From contig JACPTX010000055.1 in NCBI GenBank assembly GCA_016192545.1, positions 1-42,921 on the forward strand: a DNA stretch of 42,921 nt, written 5' to 3'. The notes below the pieces were generated by a model. That model did not search any database. It was not told where the DNA came from and saw nothing but the letters and a program-made list of their open reading frames with translations. Every line of letters begins with the position of its first letter. Within the stretch, counting starts at the first letter, position 1. Source of the stretch: Candidatus Omnitrophota bacterium (lineage in GTDB: Bacteria > Omnitrophota > Gorgyraeia > Aquiviventales > Aquiviventaceae). A program made the translations under genes and the position numbers. Shown here piece after piece: positions 15,868 through 24,226 of the stretch.

Positions 15868-17062
15868 CCACCTGTTCTCCTGCCGGGATCTCCTGCCGGC
15901 CTTCCGGGACTACGACGAAGGCGTTGGCCTGGGCGAGGGCCTGCATCATGGCCGAACCTTGTTTCTCCGTTGGCGTGGCCTCCAGGCGGCCGTCCGGTGA
16001 AGGCGCCACCTGAGCCGTCATGAAGTGCCGGCGCCCATCCTTCTTTGACACGACGCTCTTCAGGAGCGCTCGCGCATACCGTGGTTGCGCGTCACGTTCG
16101 CCTTCCAGGCGTCGGATGAGCGGCTCGATGAACACCAGGAAGCCCACGACGCACGAGATGGGGTTGCCCGGCAGGCCAAAGACCCAGCGGTCGTTGAGCC
16201 GTCCACACAGCAGAGGTTTGCCCGGCTTCATCGCCACCCGCCAAAACACGGTTTCCATTCCGAACGCTCCCAGGACGTGCTTCACGTGATCATGCGCCCC
16301 AACCGACACCCCTCCAGAGATGAGGAGCAGATCGGCTGACAGGCCCGCACGGATGCGCTCAGCAATCTCGGATGGCTCATCGGGGACGACCCCCAAGTCC
16401 TCACAGCGGCTGCCCGTCTCCTGGAGCAGGGTCCGCAAGACAATCCGGTTGCTGTCGTAGATCTGCCCGGGGGCCAAGGGGGCCCCCGGCGCCACAAGCT
16501 CGCTCCCCGTCGCAACGAGGCTGACCTGTGCCTGCCGATACACCAAGACCTCTGCAATCCCGCTGTTGGCCAGCAGCCCCAGCCGCTGGGCGCTGAGGCG
16601 CAGGCCGGGCTCAAGCAACACCTCATCGTGTCGCACATCTTCCCCCCGCCGACGGATGTGTTGGCCGACCGGAACCGGCGCACGGACCTCGACGCATCCA
16701 TTGCGCAGCCTTCCGTCTTCCAGCATCAGCACCGCGTCGGCTCCCGGAGGCAGCGCCGCGCCGGTCATAATCTTCACCGCTGTGCCGGGCGCGACGGGCG
16801 TCTCCTGCCACCCTCCGGCCGCCACTTCGCCGGTCACCGTCAGCCTCACGGGGTTCTCCGCGCGGGCTTCGTTGGCATTCGCAGCGCGCAGGGCATAGCC
16901 GTCCATCGCCGAGTTGTCAAACGGCGGAAGATCCATGGGGGCTCGTACCTGATCAGCCAGCACCAAACCTGCCGCCTCTTCAAGCCGCCGACGCTCGACG
17001 GGAAGGGGCCCGGCCATCGCGTGAATTTTCGCCCACGCCTCATCCACGCTGATCATCGTCAT
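15845..17062 (-). CDS. moeA: Molybdopterin molybdenumtransferase
   Basis: This protein of 405 residues inserts molybdate into adenylated molybdopterin. Motifs include PPFDNSAMDGYALR (about residue 50), KIMTGAALPPGADAVLMLED, HIRRRGEDV, SNRI, ISGGVSVGAHDHVK and VFGLPGNPISC. The true start is the ATG at 17062, overlapping the upstream permease stop (ATGA). The frame is open for another 240 codons upstream, but that part is a shadow of the permease gene. Length is normal for MoeA. Confidence 0.95.
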   Translation of the reverse strand: MTMISVDEAWAKIHAMAGPLPVERRRLEEAAGLVLADQVRAPMDLPPFDNSAMDGYALRAANANEARAENPVRLTVTGEVAAGGWQETPVAPGTAVKIMTGAALPPGADAVLMLEDGRLRNGCVEVRAPVPVGQHIRRRGEDVRHDEVLLEPGLRLSAQRLGLLANSGIAEVLVYRQAQVSLVATGSELVAPGAPLAPGQIYDSNRIVLRTLLQETGSRCEDLGVVPDEPSEIAERIRAGLSADLLLISGGVSVGAHDHVKHVLGAFGMETVFWRVAMKPGKPLLCGRLNDRWVFGLPGNPISCVVGFLVFIEPLIRRLEGERDAQPRYARALLKSVVSKKDGRRHFMTAQVAPSPDGRLEATPTEKQGSAMMQALAQANAFVVVPEGRQEIPAGEQVDVLRFRA

Positions 17063-17811
17063 CCCACCAGCGCCATCCTGAGCAGCTTGAGAGATGCCAC
17101 GAGCAGCACGACAGCGAGCAGCCGCCTGAGCAGCGCCCCGGAGAAATGATGAGCCCCAAGGCGCGACCCGACAAGACCCCCGCCAAAAGCCGCCATGAGC
17201 AGCGGCCACAGCGTCCCATAATCCATGGCGCCGCGCGTAAAGCGTCCGGCAAGGCCCGCCGCTGAATTGACCAGGATGAAGCAGGCCGAGGTAGCGGCGG
17301 TCTGCTTCACATGGGCCCATCGCAGAAGCAACAGCAGGGGGCTCAAGAAAATCCCGCCGCCGACTCCAACAACCCCGGAGAGCCATCCGATCCCTGCCCC
17401 CACCGGCGCGGCCACCGCCCAGGCCGGTGGTTCCATCGAATCCTCTTTCCGGCGCCGTACGGCCATCACGAGGCGCAGGGCGGCAACCAACAGCGAGCCG
17501 GCCAACAGCACCGCGTACACCCGCACGGAAACCGGCGTCACGCCCCCCACGAAGGCCGCTGGAACGGAGGTCGCGAGAAACGGCCACGTCAGCCGGCCCA
17601 CGAAGTGGCCCGCCCGGGCGAACGCAAGCCACCCCATGCCGGCGACGACGAGGTTCAACGTCAGCGCGGTCGTCGCCATGTGATCCGGCGCAAGGGCCGC
17701 AGGCGCCAGCGACAGCAGCGCCAGATACCCGGAGGCTCCGCCGTGCCCGACGGAGGCGTACAGCGCCGCGACGACGAAAAGGCCAGGGACGAGCCACCAC
17801 AGGCTGTCCAT
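17059..17811 (-). CDS. TauE/SafE family permease
   Basis: This 250-residue integral membrane protein has about seven to eight hydrophobic segments. The two family repeats are visible as SVGHGGASGYLALL (N-terminal half) and SGVVGVGGGIFLSPLLLL (C-terminal half). TauE/SafE members export sulfite or other small organosulfur anions and are often annotated as sulfite exporters. Its place between a methyltransferase gene and moeA in a Moco operon raises the possibility of molybdate- or sulfur-related transport, but nothing in the sequence shows the substrate. The ATG at 17811 comes two bases after the methyltransferase stop. Confidence 0.85.
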   Translation of the reverse strand: MDSLWWLVPGLFVVAALYASVGHGGASGYLALLSLAPAALAPDHMATTALTLNLVVAGMGWLAFARAGHFVGRLTWPFLATSVPAAFVGGVTPVSVRVYAVLLAGSLLVAALRLVMAVRRRKEDSMEPPAWAVAAPVGAGIGWLSGVVGVGGGIFLSPLLLLLRWAHVKQTAATSACFILVNSAAGLAGRFTRGAMDYGTLWPLLMAAFGGGLVGSRLGAHHFSGALLRRLLAVVLLVASLKLLRMALVG

Positions 17812-17813
17812 CG

Positions 17814-18452
17814 TTACGTCGGCGGACGCATCGCTTTCCGGGCCGTCACGCACAACATCCCATAGAGCGGCTCTGCGATGAAGCGAGAGGTTCCCTCGAC
17901 TGCAAGGCCCAGCTCTTCAGCCATCGCCTGGAGCTCTGCGAGGCGCGGCATGGTCGCATAGGTGCGGTCAACGGCTCTCAGCCAGTAATGCATCAGGCGG
18001 CAGTGCCAGAAATCCCGGCACCAGTCGACCACGATCAACTGCCCGCGCGGACGCAGGACCCTCACCCACTCCCGGAGCGCCTGTTTGGGCGCGTGGAGAT
18101 GGTGGAGGGTATTCGTGCACACCACGGCGTCGAATGCCTCAGCGCCGAACGGCAACGTGTCAGCCCAGCCCACGTGGAACGTGACGCCGGGACATCCGGC
18201 GAGCTTCGCCTGCGCCAACTCGATCATGGCCGGCGTCGCATCGATCCCGACGATGGTCACCTCGGGGAATCGTTCGATCGCCATCCGCTCAAACTCTCCC
18301 GTGCCACAGCCGACATCGAGCAGACGTTCCTTCCCAGACAATCTCAGGGCACCCAAGGTGTGTTCCAGCGTCTGCCTCACGTACACCCGCCAGCGGCGGT
18401 CATACTGTCGGGCAAGTCGATTATAGTGTCTCGCGACGCTGGTGGATAGCAT
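17814..18452 (-). CDS. Class I SAM-dependent methyltransferase
   Basis: This 212-residue protein has the Rossmann motif I LLDVGCGTGEFE, an acidic motif II end (VGIDATP), and the downstream VVCTNTLHHLHAP typical of UbiE/Methyltransf_11 enzymes. The ATG at 18452 has GAGGAG upstream and overlaps the end of moaB by 32 bases; the long upstream frame is a shadow. The substrate is unknown. Being embedded in the Moco operon, it might act on a quinone or small molecule, or simply be a passenger. Confidence 0.8.
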   Translation of the reverse strand: MLSTSVARHYNRLARQYDRRWRVYVRQTLEHTLGALRLSGKERLLDVGCGTGEFERMAIERFPEVTIVGIDATPAMIELAQAKLAGCPGVTFHVGWADTLPFGAEAFDAVVCTNTLHHLHAPKQALREWVRVLRPRGQLIVVDWCRDFWHCRLMHYWLRAVDRTYATMPRLAELQAMAEELGLAVEGTSRFIAEPLYGMLCVTARKAMRPPT

Positions 18453-18945
18453 GGGGCTCCTCACGGCCTTTGCCTGTGAGCATCTCCAAGGCATGTGGCA
18501 GAAGCGGCAGCAGGACGCGTAGACATTCTTCAGCTCCCTGCGGACTTCCAGGGAGGTTGATGATGAGGGTACGGCCCCGCAACCCGGCAACGGCCCGTGA
18601 GAGCCACGCCAGGGGGTTGTGTTGCGCGGTCGCGGCACGCATGGCTTCGGGAAGACCTGGGATCTCCCGAGCCATCACGCCGCGCGTCGCCTCCGGCGTC
18701 ACATCCCGAGGGCCGAAGCCTGTTCCTCCGATCGTGAGAACGAGCGGCAGCTTGAACCGATCAGCCAGATCGATGAGTCGCTCCCGGATCTGCTGGCGGT
18801 CGTCTGGCGCCAACATCGATTCGCGTACGAGAAACCCCGCCCGCTCCATCAGGCGACGAATGAGCGGCGTCGCGGTGTCAGCCCGGATCCCTTGAGAGCG
18901 CGTGTCGCTGACGGTCAGAATCCCCACCTGCCACGGTTCACTCAT
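18421..18945 (-). CDS. moaB: MoaB/Mog family molybdopterin adenylyltransferase
   Basis: This 174-residue single-domain protein has the MPT-binding signatures GILTVSDTRSQG, LTIGGTGFGPRDVTPEAT and LIINLPGSPQGAEEC. The family adenylates molybdopterin (Mog) before MoeA acts, and the MoaB and Mog names are used for close relatives. The ATG at 18945 forms an ATGA overlap with the moaC stop. Order in the operon: moaA, moaC, moaB. Confidence 0.93.
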   Translation of the reverse strand: MSEPWQVGILTVSDTRSQGIRADTATPLIRRLMERAGFLVRESMLAPDDRQQIRERLIDLADRFKLPLVLTIGGTGFGPRDVTPEATRGVMAREIPGLPEAMRAATAQHNPLAWLSRAVAGLRGRTLIINLPGSPQGAEECLRVLLPLLPHALEMLTGKGREEPHAIHQRRETL

Positions 18946-19415
18946 GCGTTTCCTCGTCGCAGCCACGCGCCGCTCTTCCCCCCAGACTTACTCACCAGAT
19001 ACAGCTGTCGAATCACGAGACCCCGCTCGATGGGTTTGCACATGTCGTAGACTGTGAGAGCCGCGACGGCCGCCGCCGTCAACGCCTCCATCTCCGGGCC
19101 GGTCGGCGCTGTGGTCCTGACTTCCGCCTCGATCACGAGCCGATCGGCGTCCAGCTTGGCCCGCAGTTCAACGTGGCTCACCGGGATGGGGTGACACAGC
19201 GGTACGAGTTCCGCCGTGCGTTTTGCCGCGAGGACCCCCGCGACCTGGGCGACCGGCCACACGTCGCCCTTCGGCAGCTTGCCCGCTCTGATGGTCGCGA
19301 GCGTCCTCGGCTTCATCACCAGCTCGCATCGGGCGACGGCCGTTCGAACCGTCTGAGGCTTCGCGCTCACGTCGGCCATGCGAACGTGGCGCTGTCGGCG
19401 CGCGGTCGTTCCCAT
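18942..19415 (-). CDS. moaC: Cyclic pyranopterin monophosphate synthase
   Basis: This 157-residue enzyme works with MoaA to convert GTP-derived 3',8-cyclo-7,8-dihydro-GTP to cyclic pyranopterin monophosphate. Motifs are MADVSAKPQTVRTAVA, LCHPIPVSHVEL, GPEMEALTAAAVAALTVYDMCK and the C-terminal SKSGGKSG. The ATG at 19415 is preceded by GGGAGG and lies three bases after the moaA stop. A second ATG (residue 13) at MADVS is possible. Confidence 0.95.
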   Translation of the reverse strand: MGTTARRQRHVRMADVSAKPQTVRTAVARCELVMKPRTLATIRAGKLPKGDVWPVAQVAGVLAAKRTAELVPLCHPIPVSHVELRAKLDADRLVIEAEVRTTAPTGPEMEALTAAAVAALTVYDMCKPIERGLVIRQLYLVSKSGGKSGAWLRRGNA

Positions 19416-19418
19416 CCT

Positions 19419-20396
19419 TCAGCCTCCCACGCCAGCCATGCAGAACCGCGGGGTCCCCACTTCTCGTTGCGCCATCGTGTGCTGCTCCGGCTTGCTGAGG
19501 ACGGCCTGTCGAAACAACCCCGTTAATTGCGCGCGATCGACTGCTGGGCGCACGGCTGGCAGCAGATCCACCGCTGCCGTCTCATCGAGGCAGGGGCGGA
19601 GCCGGCCGCTTGCCGTCAGCCGCAGCCGGTTACACGATGCGCAGAACGCCTGCGTCACCGCTCCGATCACGCCGACCGTCCCGGCGGCTCCCTCCCACGC
19701 ATATGCTCGTGCCGGCCCACAGCCGCCTGGGCTTGTCACCGGCTCAAGCGGCCCAAGTGCGCTCAGCCGACTCAGGATCTCCTCAGCCGGCACCAGCTTC
19801 TCCCGAGAAAAATACTCCCCGATCGGCATGAGCTCGATGAATCGAACGTGCAGCGGGCGGTCCCAGGTCAGCCGACCGAGCGTGACGATCTCATCGTCAT
19901 TCACGCCGCGCATCACCACCACATTGAGCTTGACGGGGAACAGCCCGGCGTCGAGGGCGGCGTCGATTCCGGCCCAGACATCGGCGATCGTGCCAAAGCG
20001 CGTGATCCGGCGGAACCGATCGGGATCGAGCGTGTCGAGACTGATGTTGGCCCGCGTGAGCCCCGCGCGGGCCAGCCGATGGGCCTGCTGAGCCAAGAGC
20101 ACGCCGTTCGTCGTCATGGACAGATCCTCAACGCCCGGAATCGAGGCGAGCATCTGCACGAGCTCCGCCAGGCCCTCGCGGATGAGCGGCTCCCCGCCCG
20201 TCAGCCGCACCCGGGTGATCCCGAGTGTGGCGCCGATCCGGACGACCTCGCGGATCTCTTCGAATCTCAGGATCTCCTGACGCGGAAGCCACCGGACCCC
20301 GGTCGCCGGCAGACAGTAGACACACCGCAGGTTGCACCGATCCGTCACCGAGATGCGCAGGTACTCGATGCGGCGGCCAAACCGATCACATAACAT
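19419..20396 (-). CDS. moaA: GTP 3',8-cyclase
   Basis: This 325-residue radical SAM enzyme performs the first Moco step. The N-terminal cluster is C-x3-C-x2-C (DRCNLRCVYC), the second Fe-S cluster is FCASCNRLRLTASGRLRPC, and the essential C-terminal Gly-Gly is present (GVGG). The ATG at 20396 follows GAGAGG; a GTG five codons upstream lies on that ribosome-binding site and is rejected. It heads a twelve- to thirteen-gene operon reaching nnrS. A long structured leader (20411-20525) precedes it. Confidence 0.96.
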   Translation of the reverse strand: MLCDRFGRRIEYLRISVTDRCNLRCVYCLPATGVRWLPRQEILRFEEIREVVRIGATLGITRVRLTGGEPLIREGLAELVQMLASIPGVEDLSMTTNGVLLAQQAHRLARAGLTRANISLDTLDPDRFRRITRFGTIADVWAGIDAALDAGLFPVKLNVVVMRGVNDDEIVTLGRLTWDRPLHVRFIELMPIGEYFSREKLVPAEEILSRLSALGPLEPVTSPGGCGPARAYAWEGAAGTVGVIGAVTQAFCASCNRLRLTASGRLRPCLDETAAVDLLPAVRPAVDRAQLTGLFRQAVLSKPEQHTMAQREVGTPRFCMAGVGG

Positions 20397-20410
20397 CTCG
20401 TTGCCTCTCA

Positions 20411-20525
20411 CCGTGCTTCAACACAACAGGCCAGCTCCTCGCAGAAAAGGAGAAGCTGGCCCGCTCACGGAAACCGCCCATCTCCTTTCCAAACACGAGG
20501 AGGCGAGGTCGTTTCCTTCCTCGCC
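20411..20525 (-). promoter_or_regulatory. Structured leader upstream of moaA
   Basis: Nested stems are visible: outer CCGTG/CACGG (20411-20415 with 20466-20470), an 8-bp GGCCAGCT stem (20429-20436 with 20454-20461), and a separate 7-bp GGCGAGG/CCTCGCC hairpin (20502-20508 with 20519-20525). The structure ends just before the moaA ribosome-binding site. Moco-sensing RNA motifs are known upstream of moaA in other bacteria, but I cannot match this one to their consensus by eye. Confidence 0.4.
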
Positions 20526-20531
20526 CGGTCC

Positions 20532-20556
20532 CTTTGCTTCGCTTTGCGAAGCAAAG
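20532..20556. repeat. 10-bp perfect hairpin between the nxr and moa operons
   Basis: CTTTGCTTCG (20532-20541) pairs perfectly with CGAAGCAAAG (20547-20556) across a five-base loop. No U-tract follows on either strand, so it is not a textbook terminator, though it stands between two operons read in the same direction. Confidence 0.5.
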
Positions 20557-20591
20557 CGTTGGGACAGGGGCCCAGGCGCCATGTCTGTCTT

Positions 20592-20622
20592 GGGGTCAGA
20601 CCCCTCGCTGGGGTCAGACCCC
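20592..20622. repeat. Tandem GGGGTCAGACCCC palindromes after the ferredoxin gene
   Basis: Two identical 13-base palindromes (20592-20604 and 20610-20622) lie one base past the ferredoxin stop codon. They match the pair at the pckA 3' end. This is likely a REP-type element at the end of the nxr operon, where it could stabilise the transcript end or stop transcription. Confidence 0.7.
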
Positions 20623-20623
20623 G

Positions 20624-21034
20624 CTAGAGGTAGGCGCCGGGGCTCGGAGTGTGATTCAGATTGTCATCCAGCGCAAGTCGAATCGCCCCAACGTCGTTGA
20701 CGGTGCGGCACGCCTCGACGCACACGCCGCATCCATTACAGGCCGAGGCCATCACCAGCGGCCTGCCATCATCCAACATAATCGCCTCATCGCGAAGCGG
20801 ACAGCGCAGGTAACACGCTTGACAGGGGCTCGCACCCCAAGCCAAGCATCGCGTGACATCAATGACCGCAAGCCGTCGTCCGCCTACAGACGCTGTGGTC
20901 TGTGCTCCCGCGACGCCGCTCGGGGACCCCTCGGCGATGAGCTCCCTCACGCCAGCAACCATCTGACGCGGCAGCCATCTGAGGAAGGTCCGCCGGCTCA
21001 CCGCCGCGTGCTGCGTCTCGTCGAGGAGGGTCAT
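20624..21034 (-). CDS. Tat-signal 4Fe-4S ferredoxin-type protein
   Basis: This 136-residue protein has an N-terminal twin-arginine motif SRRTFLRWLPRQ and two Fe-S-type cysteine groups, RCLAWGASPCQACYLRC and ACNGCGVCVEAC. The layout resembles NapF/NapG-like or MauM-like ferredoxins. The RR motif suggests export with or beside the Nxr complex, but the following hydrophobic stretch is short, so it may stay in the cytoplasm. The ATG overlaps the upstream gene's stop (ATGA at 21031-21034). It is the last gene of the nxr operon and a candidate electron carrier or assembly factor for Nxr. Confidence 0.75.
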   Translation of the reverse strand: MTLLDETQHAAVSRRTFLRWLPRQMVAGVRELIAEGSPSGVAGAQTTASVGGRRLAVIDVTRCLAWGASPCQACYLRCPLRDEAIMLDDGRPLVMASACNGCGVCVEACRTVNDVGAIRLALDDNLNHTPSPGAYL

Positions 21035-21870
21035 GCCACGACCTCCACCCGCTGCCGCCGTGCCAGCGTCAGCAGCTCATCCTGGGTCCAGCGGTCTCGA
21101 CCGCTCACCGTTGTGGACAGCTCCCGGCGAGCAGCGGCATCCAACGATGCAAACGCCCGCTCCACTTCCTGACCACGGGCATCGTCGGTGAGAACCGCCT
21201 GCCAGCCCATGCGGCGCAGGCGGGCATGCACCCACAGATCCCACAGCACGCGGAAGCGCTCTCGGATGAGCTCGTGTTCAGGCTCGCACTCCCCGCCGAC
21301 CCCACGCCCTGTCGGAGCGCCATCGGCGCCGCCGCATTGCGGCGGGTCGCTTCCAGCGACCCCGGCAGGGCGTGGGGCGAACGCGGGATGCGGATCGTAC
21401 ACAAAGGCGGGATCAAGCATGTCGGCCACATGCATCAGCTCGTGTCGGAGGAAGGCGGTCAGCTTCCCACGGTCAAGGCAGCGAACGGCCTGCAACCCGA
21501 TCAAGAGGGTGGTCGAGACTTCCAGGGCCGGTCGCGCTTCCCCGGGCCGGCCGACGTACAGCTCCACCTGCTCATCCTTTCTATCCCAGACCCGCCGGAT
21601 GACGGCGAGCTCAAGCCGGCTCGACAGCCGAGGAAACTCCGAAAGCCGCTCAGCGAACAACTCGGACAATCTGAGCGCTTGAAAGTAGCGACGCGCCAAC
21701 TGTTGAAACGCGGCTTCTCGTTGCTGCGCATCCGGCAGCTCATACACGGCCTCGCGCGCTCGGTGGAAGGAGGAGACCGTCTGGTGGCTCCCCGCGGTGG
21801 TCAGCCGGTTCAGCTCCAGAAACACCGCCTCCTCGACAAACGCTGGGTCAAACCGAAGCTCAACAGCCAT
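21031..21870 (-). CDS. HExxH-motif protein of the nxr operon, unknown function
   Basis: This 279-residue soluble protein has no domain I can name. It contains LRHELMHVADMLDPAF, an HELMH zinc-metallopeptidase-type motif followed by an acidic residue. There is no signal peptide. The ATG at 21870 overlaps the chaperone gene by 11 bases; the long open frame upstream is a shadow. Residues after PHPAFAPRP are interrupted by about 26 Gly/Pro-rich residues encoded by a palindromic element (21300-21377). Operon position suggests a role in maturation, trimming or quality control of Nxr, which is inference only. Confidence 0.65.
   Translation of the reverse strand: MAVELRFDPAFVEEAVFLELNRLTTAGSHQTVSSFHRAREAVYELPDAQQREAAFQQLARRYFQALRLSELFAERLSEFPRLSSRLELAVIRRVWDRKDEQVELYVGRPGEARPALEVSTTLLIGLQAVRCLDRGKLTAFLRHELMHVADMLDPAFVYDPHPAFAPRPAGVAGSDPPQCGGADGAPTGRGVGGECEPEHELIRERFRVLWDLWVHARLRRMGWQAVLTDDARGQEVERAFASLDAAARRELSTTVSGRDRWTQDELLTLARRQRVEVVA
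21300..21377. repeat. 78-bp palindromic element inserted in frame in the HExxH gene
   Basis: Perfect 12-bp outer arms (CCCCACGCCCTG at 21300-21311 and its complement at 21366-21377) enclose a 7-bp hairpin (21330-21336 with 21338-21344) and another 7-bp hairpin GGGTCGC/GCGACCC (21344-21350 with 21356-21362). The 78 bases equal exactly 26 codons and keep the frame. Confidence 0.7.
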
Positions 21871-22639
21871 CACCCGGTTTCCCCCGCTGGAGGGCGCACG
21901 CGGCGCATCCCACCGCCTCCTGCTCCTTTGGAGAGCGCAACGGCAAGTCGCAGGAGCCCAACGGAACGCCCATCCGCGCGCACTCCTGCGAAAGCCACTC
22001 CAGCAAGAATGCTCCAACGGCGGCCAGCCCCTCCCCCTCGGCTGAGCGTGTGAGCCGAAGGGCAAACGCCGGTCCCCACCGCCCGAGATGGTCGGCCAGG
22101 AAGCGCCGGCCGGCTTCCTCGCATACCTGCGCCTGTTCAGCAGCCTCCTCATCAGCTGCGCAGGCCTGCTTGTACAGGAGGTAGTGCAAAAATTCACACT
22201 CTGTGCCAATGTGATCCACCCGCTCATGCGCCCTTGCGGCTACCTGAAGCCCGAAGGCGGTATAGAAGGCGGCGATATCACTCAATTCTTGCGGCTGCCG
22301 ATGGCTGTGCTCTTCGCCGTATTCGAGCTCATAGGGTGGTGCGGTACCCTGTACCGTGTGGCCAAATATCCGCTCGTGCTGGCGTGTCAGGTCGGGAAGT
22401 GTCGTCGTGTCCAGCATCTTCATCAGGCGACCAGCCAACTCCAACAGGCGGCCATCGTCTCCGAGTCGCCCAAGCACTTCGGGCAGCCGATGGTGTTCGC
22501 GTGCCACCAACCACTTCACCGTCTCCGCGCCTGGATGGCGCAGCAGCACCGAGAGCGCGTGATACACGGCGCTCCGAGCCAGCAGCTCCTCGACTGTTCG
22601 GGCCGCCTGGGAAAATGGGGACGTTTCTATTTTTCCCAT
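21860..22639 (-). CDS. TorD/DmsD/NarJ-type molybdoenzyme chaperone
   Basis: This protein of 259 residues is all-helical, with the family-type pattern PYELEYGE, HIGTECEFLHYLLYKQACA and FLADHLGRWGPAFALRL. Such chaperones bind the Tat signal of the catalytic subunit and hold it for Moco insertion, so NxrA is the obvious client. The ATG at 22639, with GGAGAGG ahead of it, lies in the loop of a 26-bp hairpin (22611-22678), and the first nine codons come from one hairpin arm. If this start is right, the N-terminal MGKIETSPF is repeat-derived. Extra cysteines near the C-terminus (SCDLP, GCAACALQ, final Cys) are unusual. Confidence 0.85.
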   Translation of the reverse strand: MGKIETSPFSQAARTVEELLARSAVYHALSVLLRHPGAETVKWLVAREHHRLPEVLGRLGDDGRLLELAGRLMKMLDTTTLPDLTRQHERIFGHTVQGTAPPYELEYGEEHSHRQPQELSDIAAFYTAFGLQVAARAHERVDHIGTECEFLHYLLYKQACAADEEAAEQAQVCEEAGRRFLADHLGRWGPAFALRLTRSAEGEGLAAVGAFLLEWLSQECARMGVPLGSCDLPLRSPKEQEAVGCAACALQRGKPGDGC

Positions 22640-22678
22640 CTTCTTCCTCTCCGGAAAAATAGAAACGTCCCCATTTTC
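22611..22678. repeat. 26-bp perfect inverted repeat between nxrB and the chaperone gene
   Basis: Arms 22611-22636 and 22653-22678 are perfect complements with the core GGGGACGTTTCTATTTTTCC. On the minus strand the 16-base loop (22637-22652) reads GGAGAGGAAGAAGATG, that is, a ribosome-binding site plus the chaperone start codon. The nxrB stop codon (22679-22681) touches the right arm. The core resembles REP elements that accompany REP-associated transposases in other bacteria. No such transposase is in this window. Confidence 0.85.
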
Positions 22679-23944
<1,266 letters not shown>

Positions 23945-23948
23945 GGTC

Positions 23949-24221
23949 TTATCCCTCCGGCCGTACCGGATGAAAGCGTGCGCGGACCTCACGAATCACG
24001 TCGTCCACGTAGGCGTCGCCCTTCTCTCGCCAGACGAGGTAGGGCCCGCGGTAGAAGGGGTTCTTGAACATCGCCAAAAGCTGCGCATCGGACCAGCCGT
24101 CCCGCAGGAACTCCTCGACGAAGCACGCCGCCATCTCCCTCATGGACGTCTCATCCTGGGCCGGCACGAGGACCCCCTTCAGCTCGAACGGGTCGTCAGG
24201 TTCCGGCTCCTTGTACGGCAT
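23949..24221 (-). CDS. Small conserved-type protein between nxrA and nxrB
   Basis: This 90-residue acidic protein begins MPYKEPEPDDPFELKG and continues through FVEEFLRDGWSDAQLLAMFK. It has no cysteines, signal peptide or membrane segment. The ATG at 24221 is five bases after the nxrA stop, and the gene ends four bases before nxrB, so the three are surely co-translated. The helical N-terminal half and NPFYRGPYLVWREKG suggest an assembly factor or small subunit. I recognise no named family. The frame is open further upstream only as a shadow of nxrA. Confidence 0.75.
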   Translation of the reverse strand: MPYKEPEPDDPFELKGVLVPAQDETSMREMAACFVEEFLRDGWSDAQLLAMFKNPFYRGPYLVWREKGDAYVDDVIREVRARFHPVRPEG

Positions 24222-24226
24222 GGGGA

